A stretch of 64,000 bases of DNA from Rhynchospora pubera (lineage: Eukaryota; Streptophyta; Magnoliopsida; Poales; Cyperaceae): contig CM051461.1 in assembly GCA_028095005.1 (NCBI GenBank), positions 29,261,432 to 29,325,431 on the forward strand, given 5' to 3'. The position numbers were made by a program, and so were the translations under genes. Numbering within the stretch: the stretch's first letter is position 1; each line of letters starts with the position of its first letter. This document shows positions 58,190 to 64,000 of this stretch, piece by piece. The notes under the pieces were generated by a model. It saw nothing but the letters and a program-made list of their open reading frames with translations. It made no database searches and was not told the DNA's origin.

Positions 58190-59290
58190 ATAAAAACCGC
58201 ATTGCCAACGCATATACTCAACACCTCATATCCCCTCCCTCTCCTTCCCTTCCCTACCCTCAGCGCCCCTATCTCCCTTCTTCTCTCCATATCGTCTGTC
58301 TCCCCTCTCCTCTCCTCTTCTTTCCCACCATCGGTGCATGTATCTACCCACCTCTCTCGTCCCGTTTCCCTAATTCACGCATAGGCCTGTGACTCTATTT
58401 CCCTCCTCTCTTCTCCCTTACCTCGGCCTCACACACGCCTCTTCTTCTCTCCCATTTCTCTTCTCCATCTTCCCCTCTTGCACCACTAGCACCTTCTACT
58501 TTTCTCTTCCCTGGCACTCTCCTTCTCGCTGGCGTTATCTTTTTTTTTAGATCCCTTGTAAATATACTCCCTTATCAGATATAAATACTCTCTTAATGTA
58601 AATAAAATACTCTCTTATGATATATAACTACGTAATTTTATAAAATACTCTCTTGTGAAAACATATATACTCTCTCAGTATAAATAAATATTCTTGACAT
58701 ATTAATCTCTCTTATTGTGATTAATTATTCACACAAACAGTTGCTCATTTAAACTTATTAAATACTGATCACTTAAACTTATAAGTTACTCCCCTTACTA
58801 TTAATTATGTACTTCCATAACAGAACATACATGAAAATATATTTGACAATCCTATAATAGATATTATATACTCACTTGTATAAAATATATATATACTCTC
58901 TTTCTCTGATATATTATTATAACTTATATTTATTTTTTTTCGTTGCATTGATTGAGAGAGTAGAGAAAAATGAAGGAAAATGGAAGGTTAGGAGAATGAG
59001 ACGTGAAGAATTAGGACAAGAAGAGGAGAATGTGCAGTGAAAGGAAAAGAGAAGGGAGAGAGTAAAAAAAAAAAAAGCGATAGGAGAGATAGAGGGCGCA
59101 CAAGAAGACAAAGGGCGTCGAGTGGGCATGGACGCATGAGTGAAGGGAGATAGATTGAGCTAGGAGAATGATGCCGAGAATAGGATGGAGTGAGGGAGGA
59201 CCAAAGAAATATGGTAACGGAAATTATATGTAGGCAGATGGGAGGAAAGTGGAAGGGAGGTATAGAGAGTCTCTTGATTGCGTAAAGCAA
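58190..59290. other. CT-rich block facing a GA-rich block
   Basis: 58200-58540 is strongly pyrimidine-rich on the plus strand (CCCTCTCC, TTCTTCTCTC) and 58940-59280 strongly purine-rich, so the two halves are roughly complementary. Between them TACTCTCTTATGA-like motifs recur five or six times (58565-58680). This could be an element with long degenerate inverted repeats, but no terminal repeat or TSD is readable. Frames here are compositional artefacts. Confidence 0.45.
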
Positions 59291-59469
59291 TTCTCTATCT
59301 AAACTAATCTAATAAATTAAGAAAAATTCGAATTTTATAGGTTGATTGATCACACTGGCTCTGCACTTGATTGGAACTTATATATTGAATGGGTAGTTCA
59401 TTTCATAAAGTGATTAGCCAATACAATCCTAATCATTCGATTGCTGGAGCCAAAAAGTATAAATAAGTA

Positions 59470-59612
59470 GATCATTCGATTGCATACACATAAGAACTTA
59501 TAGAAAATTTGATAACTTTAAATTTCGTGACGAAAGTGATCTATTTGATTGCATAATGCATACACATACGAACTTATAGAAATGTGATAACTTTAAATTT
59601 CATGACGAAAGT
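59470..59612. repeat. Tandem duplication of about 70 bp
   Basis: Units 59470-59538 and 59539-59612 share GAACTTATAGAAA, TGATAACTTTAAATTTC and TGACGAAAGT. The second has a 5-bp insertion near TGCATAATGCAT. Confidence 0.92.
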
Positions 59613-59927
59613 CTTCTTGAATATAATCTATCTAAATAGGGAAAAGATCTTTAGAACTCCATCTTGTCAATACAAAACATGCTTAGGGAATAATTGTCTT
59701 GCCCATACTAGCATTATTATTAAATTAAGATACGACGTGAATTTACAACTGAAAGCCTAGCCAACATAATTACTCAAAAATCCAATACAGCAGTTATCAA
59801 TTGTCAATTGTTATATAAAAGCAGCTTTTCTACGCTTAATTATCAAATTAATGCCATTGTCTGTTCTGAGTTCTGACATGTATCCGCTTGCTTGTCAGGA
59901 TTAACCGACCACCATATGTCTCCACCT

Positions 59928-60217
59928 TTTTTTTTTTTTTGAGGATCTGCCCGTAGGCGCAAATTTCATTAACTTTAGAAATTCCAAGTACAACACAATC
60001 AGCCTGCCAAAAACAATGACTGAAGAAATAAAATACTACCCCAGAAAAATAAACTACCTAACAAGGAAATTTAAAAGCAAGGGAAATAAAAAATAAGAAA
60101 GGCAAAGCCCTACAACAAAGTAGTTACCAGTAGAGACTAAACTAAGTAGCGAAACAGAAAAAATAAAATGGGGTAGAAAAATACAATAACAAAGTGTCAG
60201 GTAATCTCAGCAAGTAA
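59928..60217 (-). mobile_element. Short 5'-truncated LINE (3' tail only)
   Basis: Poly-T at 59928-59940 followed by GAGGATCTGCCCGTAGGC, the same 3' tail motif as the LINE at 9995-11458. Exact 10-bp TSD GTCTCCACCT at 59918-59927 and 60218-60227. No coding sequence retained. Confidence 0.88.
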
Positions 60218-60227
60218 GTCTCCACCT

Positions 60228-60525
60228 AGAGACTAGAGTAGGATGCATTAGCGTCAACATGCTTTCTCCAAATTAAAACGACACGGAAAAAAACAAGGTC
60301 AGATGACAGGAAAGGAGAAATATATTTGTACGCGGGGCTCGAGTAATTTCATGTTTTATTTTCGAAAGTACAAGTAATGTCATGTTATGCTGTACCAAGG
60401 GCGGTTATGGGAATCGGCCCTAATTATTAAAAGTATTAATTTTACATAAATGCCCTTTTTTTGGATATATTACGATGAGGATTGACCGATTGAGGACTTC
60501 TCATCAATATATCATATACATGCAT
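60228..60525. other. Intergenic, nothing recognised
   Basis: No features supported. Confidence 0.45.
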
Positions 60526-60529
60526 CTAC

Positions 60530-60867
60530 GGCTCTCTTTGGATTTCATTTGGAAAAAAGAGAATAAGAGAATATTGGCTCCGTTTGGATAAGTGTGAGAA
60601 GATGGAAAGAAGAAAAAAAGTGGAAAGAAATATTGAAAAATGTGTAATTTTATGAAGAATTTGGATTGTTTATAATTGTTTTTCTTCTCTTCTTCCATCT
60701 TCCTACTTTTTCTCAACACATCCAAACGGAGACAAATTTATTATAAACAATTCAAATTCTTCACAACGTTACACACTTTTCAATACTTCTTCTCACTTTT
60801 TTTCTTCTTCCCACTTTTTTCCTTTTTCTCTTCTTTCCTTCTTCCCACACCTTATCCAAACGGAACC
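60530..60867. mobile_element. Tourist-type MITE, outer copy of a sibling nest
   Basis: Starts GGCTCTCTTTGGATTTCA and ends TATCCAAACGGAACC; 3-bp TSD TAC on both sides (60527-60529 and 60868-60870). Its interior is split by a second copy of the same family (60576-60733). The rejoined halves resemble the 150-bp copy at 35025. Confidence 0.85.
60576..60733. mobile_element. Tourist-type MITE, inner copy
   Basis: TIRs GGCTCCGTTTGGATAAG and ACATCCAAACGGAG; interior with GTGTAATTTTATGAAG as in the family. Confidence 0.85.
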
Positions 60868-60911
60868 TACATAACTACATGTCATATGTCCATCATTGAT
60901 ATACATATATT

Positions 60912-61707
60912 GCTATGTTTGGCAGGGTCGGCGAACTGGTTATTCGCGAACAGCGCTAGTTCGCCCGAACCAAACTTGATACGAACTAGGCGAACATGGT
61001 GTTCGCGACCTTATCCTTAATTCGCACAAAATGTTGGAATAAGATTCACGAACTGGAAGAAAATATTAAACTATCCCATTTAACCATGTATCGGAGAGAG
61101 AGAAATTATTAAAATATCCCATTCCACGTGAAGTAAGAGAGAGATCACATTTTTCTTTTATCACTCTGTGCATACCTTAGCACCTTTTCTCCTCCGCCAT
61201 TACCAACCACACAGCCGCACCCAAAACTTCACAGCTATACGGCGATTAATAGAGAAATCGACAAAATCCTGGCAACCTACAAGTTTTGCAACTGACAGAG
61301 AAAAAGTAGAGCTCTTATTTATTTGTATTAAATTCGTTTCTCCTTTTCTTTTTTTGTTTTTTGGTTGTTTTGCGTTAGGAATGAATTGAAAGATATATGT
61401 CAGAGGCCACAAAATTAGTTTCATTTCTCATTTTTTGCTTTTGGGTTGTGTTTAATTGGTAAGCCAGAACAAAATTGGTAATTTTCCAAGCAGAGATAAA
61501 TTGCCTTGTTTTACCAACTATGCTGGCACCAAAAATTGCTTATGATGGTACACAATTGTAATCATTGCTTTACTATTCTTGTTATTAATTAAGCTTCCAA
61601 ACATGAATGACTAGTTCATGAACAAGCTATCCAGGAACTACAAATTCCAAATTCTAGTTCATGAATTGCTAGTTCCTACCCTATTCTTCAAACTGCCAAA
61701 CATAGCC
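60912..61707. mobile_element. TIR element (about 0.8 kb) with GCTATGTTTGGCAG ends
   Basis: Left end GCTATGTTTGGCAGG; the right end reads inward as GGCTATGTTTGGCAG. Subterminal GAACTGG / CTAGTTC motifs recur near both ends. The middle (about 61080-61580) differs in composition and includes a 73-codon frame (61168-61389) I do not recognise. Superfamily and TSD unclear. Confidence 0.6.
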
Positions 61708-61854
61708 ACATACGGAACTAGAGATGCGTCCACTTGGCTCCATGGTAGTTACTTCGGGTTCTGACAGCAACTGTAAGGTGCTGCTGTGGACCCGTTTATG
61801 AACCATAGAATATTGGATTATATACTCAAATAACTAACCTTATACACATTAATA

Positions 61855-62286
61855 CACTATAAAAGATGGACTTTACGTATATTTTTATAGCTAGAATTTT
61901 TTATTATTATTGTATATTGTTCTATCGCTAAATTTACTTGATGCATAAAATCTAGTAATTTTTTAGCAAGATGAAAGTTTCTATTAATAGCTCCTTAAAA
62001 ATCTAATAATTTATTTTTGATAGACTTTTTCGAATCTTGTAATATCTAATATAGCAAAAATAAATTGCTAAATCTTTCTAAATTGCTACATTAGATATTA
62101 CAAGATTTAGAAAAGTCTATCAAAAATAAATTGCTAGATTTTTAAGGAGATATTAGTAGAAAATTGAACCTTGCTAAAAAAATTTGGGATTTAGTACATC
62201 AAGTAAAATCTAGCAATAAAACAATGTCCAACACAAATAAAAGTCTAGCTATAAAAATTTATGAAAAGATCATCTTTCTTGTAGTG
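61855..62286. mobile_element. CACTA-type foldback MITE, 432 bp
   Basis: The right end reads inward as CACTACAAGAAAGATG, the signature of CACTA (En/Spm) termini; the left end is CACTATAAAAGATGG. 3-bp TSD ATA on both sides (61852-61854 and 62287-62289). Almost the whole element is an inverted repeat: for example ATTTATTTTTGATAGACTTT and its complement flank a centre near 62070. Confidence 0.9.
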
Positions 62287-62289
62287 ATA

Positions 62290-62835
62290 AATCTTAATTA
62301 ATAATTGTTTGCTAAGCTATCATAAAAAATAATTGTTAATTAGCTAAGTCAAATATTTATATAGTTTTCCTTTTTGGTGGATTGATTAATTAAGTACTTT
62401 GCATCTAGCTATATATAGTTTTAACTGATACTTTTATTTCTCGTAATGTTTACTTAATTCATGAACTTGGAAATTAGAAAGGATGCATATTGAATATTCG
62501 TTTTAGAAGAAGGAAAGATATAATATGTTTGCAACAAGCAATTTTTTAGAACACAATTAAAAACTTGACAAAACAAATACAAATGGGAGTTTATAAATAT
62601 TTATTTGGTAAATTGGAAGGCTAATCGGATTATAATATGAAATCAAAACTAACAAAGATATGAGTGCAATCATGTGTTGATGCAACTGCCATGGGACCGC
62701 CCATGGCACCACTGTATAATGTTCAAAACATTTATCCACATGCATGCACATGATCAAGTCTCTATTACTCTGATGACTGGAGACAAGGAGTCTCCTAAAA
62801 AGATTTCCAAAATCCATATTAATTTCGATTAGACT
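62290..62835. other. Intergenic, nothing recognised
   Basis: The 86-codon minus-strand frame at 62557-62817 resembles nothing known to me. Confidence 0.45.
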
Positions 62836-62837
62836 CG

Positions 62838-63065
62838 TATGTTTGGGTGCAACGGAATAAGCCGGAAATAGATAATAAGAATAAGGAATTTCGATTTGCG
62901 TGTTTATTCTTATTCCTTATTCTTATACTATAGTTTTGTTAGTATAGGAATAAGGGCCCTTATTCCTTATTCCTATGTTGTTTGGGTTGCACAAGAATAA
63001 GAATAAGCACGCAAACCGAAATTTCTTATTCTTATTTCCTATTCCCGCCCTATCCAAACACACCC
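62838..63065. mobile_element. TTATTC-rich foldback MITE
   Basis: Starts about TATGTTTGGGTGCAACGG and ends TATCCAAACACACCCC. GGAATTTCGATTTGCGTG and its inverted partner GCACGCAAACCGAAATTTC bracket a centre GTTAGTATAGGAATAAGGG. Same family as 55401, 55492 and 63797. TSD not clear. Confidence 0.8.
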
Positions 63066-63069
63066 CAAG

Positions 63070-63385
63070 AAAATATCCTTCTCTCTAGTTCCTGTGGTGT
63101 CTTGTCATCAGATATTATAAGAAATGCTATATGATATATATATTAGATTCTCGAGAGCGTGCCTCCCATTATATATTTGATATTAAATTTTTAATTAACA
63201 TGCTATGTTGTTTCCTTTGATCGGCTCAATTTGATGGCAAGTATAATTAATTCTTTGTCAGATTATGATTTTTTTCCCCTAGTTTTCTTGTACATTGGTA
63301 GCATCTTTCTAAATATGATAGACATTATAATTAATCAGCCATGTTGCTAGGCCTTTTTGGGATAAATACACATACATTGATATAA
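63070..63385. other. Intergenic, nothing recognised
   Basis: AT-rich sequence; no features supported. Confidence 0.45.
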
Positions 63386-63389
63386 AATC

Positions 63390-63530
63390 TTTTTAGAGAT
63401 AAAATGGGTCTATGTAACTCAATTTATTTTTATATTAAATGTCTATGAAAAACTTCCGATCGAATTTCGATTGAACCTGTGACCTTTCACTCTTGATATA
63501 ATTAAAATATTAACTATACTTATCTCAGAA
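63390..63530 (-). mobile_element. SINE on the minus strand, degraded
   Basis: Minus strand has GTGAAAGGTCACAGGTTCAA (box B region), GGAAGTTTTTCATAGAC and TTTAATATAAAAATAAATTG, matching the family body. No TSD found. Confidence 0.6.
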
Positions 63531-63796
63531 AAAAAATACTATAACTAATATATTCAAATGAAAAAAAAAATTACGTCAGTCCATCTCGAAGGGGATGTAT
63601 CTCAAAATCTTTTGTTGTAATTTTTTTGATACCACGAGAGCCATTAGGCCTAAAAATCAAGAAAAATACTCACTTCGGAATATGCGCAAGACAATAAAGA
63701 CTATTACAGGTACATAATTGAGTTATTCAGGATACACATTAAAATTCAAAAGAAAAATAATAAATTATTCTTGAGACGACAAGTACATCTCAATTT

Positions 63797-64000
63797 TGTT
63801 TGGCTAGGCTGGGAATAGAAAATAGGAATAAGAAATTTCGGTTTGCGTGTTTATCCAAATTTTTTATTCTTATATTATGGTTTTGTTAGTATAAGAATAA
63901 GGATCCAAATTCCTTATTCTTGTGTTGTTTGGGTTGCACAAGAATAAGAATAAACACGTAAACCGAAATTCCTTATTCCTATTCCCTATTCCCGGCCTAT
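63797..64000. mobile_element. TTATTC-rich foldback MITE, runs to the window end
   Basis: Starts near TTTGGCTAGGCTGGGAATAG and contains AAATTTCGGTTTGCGTG with its inverted partner at about 63950-63970. The right terminal repeat lies beyond the window. Confidence 0.75.

Noticed and set aside
58202..59290. Ser/Pro/Leu-rich frames on both strands
   Set aside because: They are artefacts of CT-rich and GA-rich composition.
1..64000. CRISPR arrays, bacterial operons, rRNA genes
   Set aside because: None seen; the tandem repeats present are microsatellites or short duplications without regular spacers.

Overview
The window looks like nuclear DNA of a flowering plant, most likely a eudicot. It is AT-rich, crowded with plant-type transposable elements, and contains one intact, intronless plant gene. 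That gene is a 9-cis-epoxycarotenoid dioxygenase (NCED), the committed step of abscisic acid synthesis, at 24802-26682 on the minus strand. I found no bacterial-style operon, CRISPR array, intact tRNA or rRNA gene, or second intact protein gene. No previously undescribed multi-gene system is visible. What the window does hold is an unusually readable record of transposon insertions, many with exact target-site duplications (TSDs).

Layout. 0.2-2.0 kb: dead RTE-clade LINE. 3.2-9.0 kb: old LTR broken up by a 450-bp and a 4.25-kb hAT element; the larger hAT itself carries about 3.4 kb of extra DNA inside a TA tract. 9.8-11.5 kb: truncated Tourist-type MITE next to a 5'-truncated L1-type LINE. 13.9-17.8 kb: hAT and Tourist-type MITEs. 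19.1-21.0 kb: SINE and a solo LTR. 22.9-23.5 kb: two hAT elements sharing one target site. 23.5-27.2 kb: transposon-poor island with NCED and its proximal promoter (TATA-like tract and a CCACGTGG G-box). 27.2-31.3 kb: foldback and nested MITEs. 34.9-35.7 kb: SINE with a MITE inside, then another MITE. 37.4-40.9 kb: second RTE copy, split by a solo LTR. 41.8-45.9 kb: plastid-derived fragments split by a solo LTR that is itself split by an inverted solo LTR of the same family. 47.4-55.9 kb: SINEs, Mutator-like MITEs, another solo LTR and nested MITEs. 55.9-57.5 kb: Tat-like LTR. 58.2-64.0 kb: CT/GA-rich block, LINE tail, nested Tourist-type MITEs, a TIR element, a CACTA foldback MITE, a SINE and further MITEs.

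How the parts relate. Only NCED is expected to make a working protein: a plastid enzyme that cleaves 9-cis-epoxycarotenoids to xanthoxin, the abscisic acid precursor. The transposons are almost all non-autonomous or dead. Every LTR seen lacks an internal coding domain, which points to solo-LTR formation by recombination. Nesting gives relative ages: for example the foldback MITE at 30.4 kb is older than the hAT MITE inside it, which is older than the Tourist-type MITE that split the hAT MITE's TSD. Family names rest on termini, TSD length and motifs read by eye, not on database searches.
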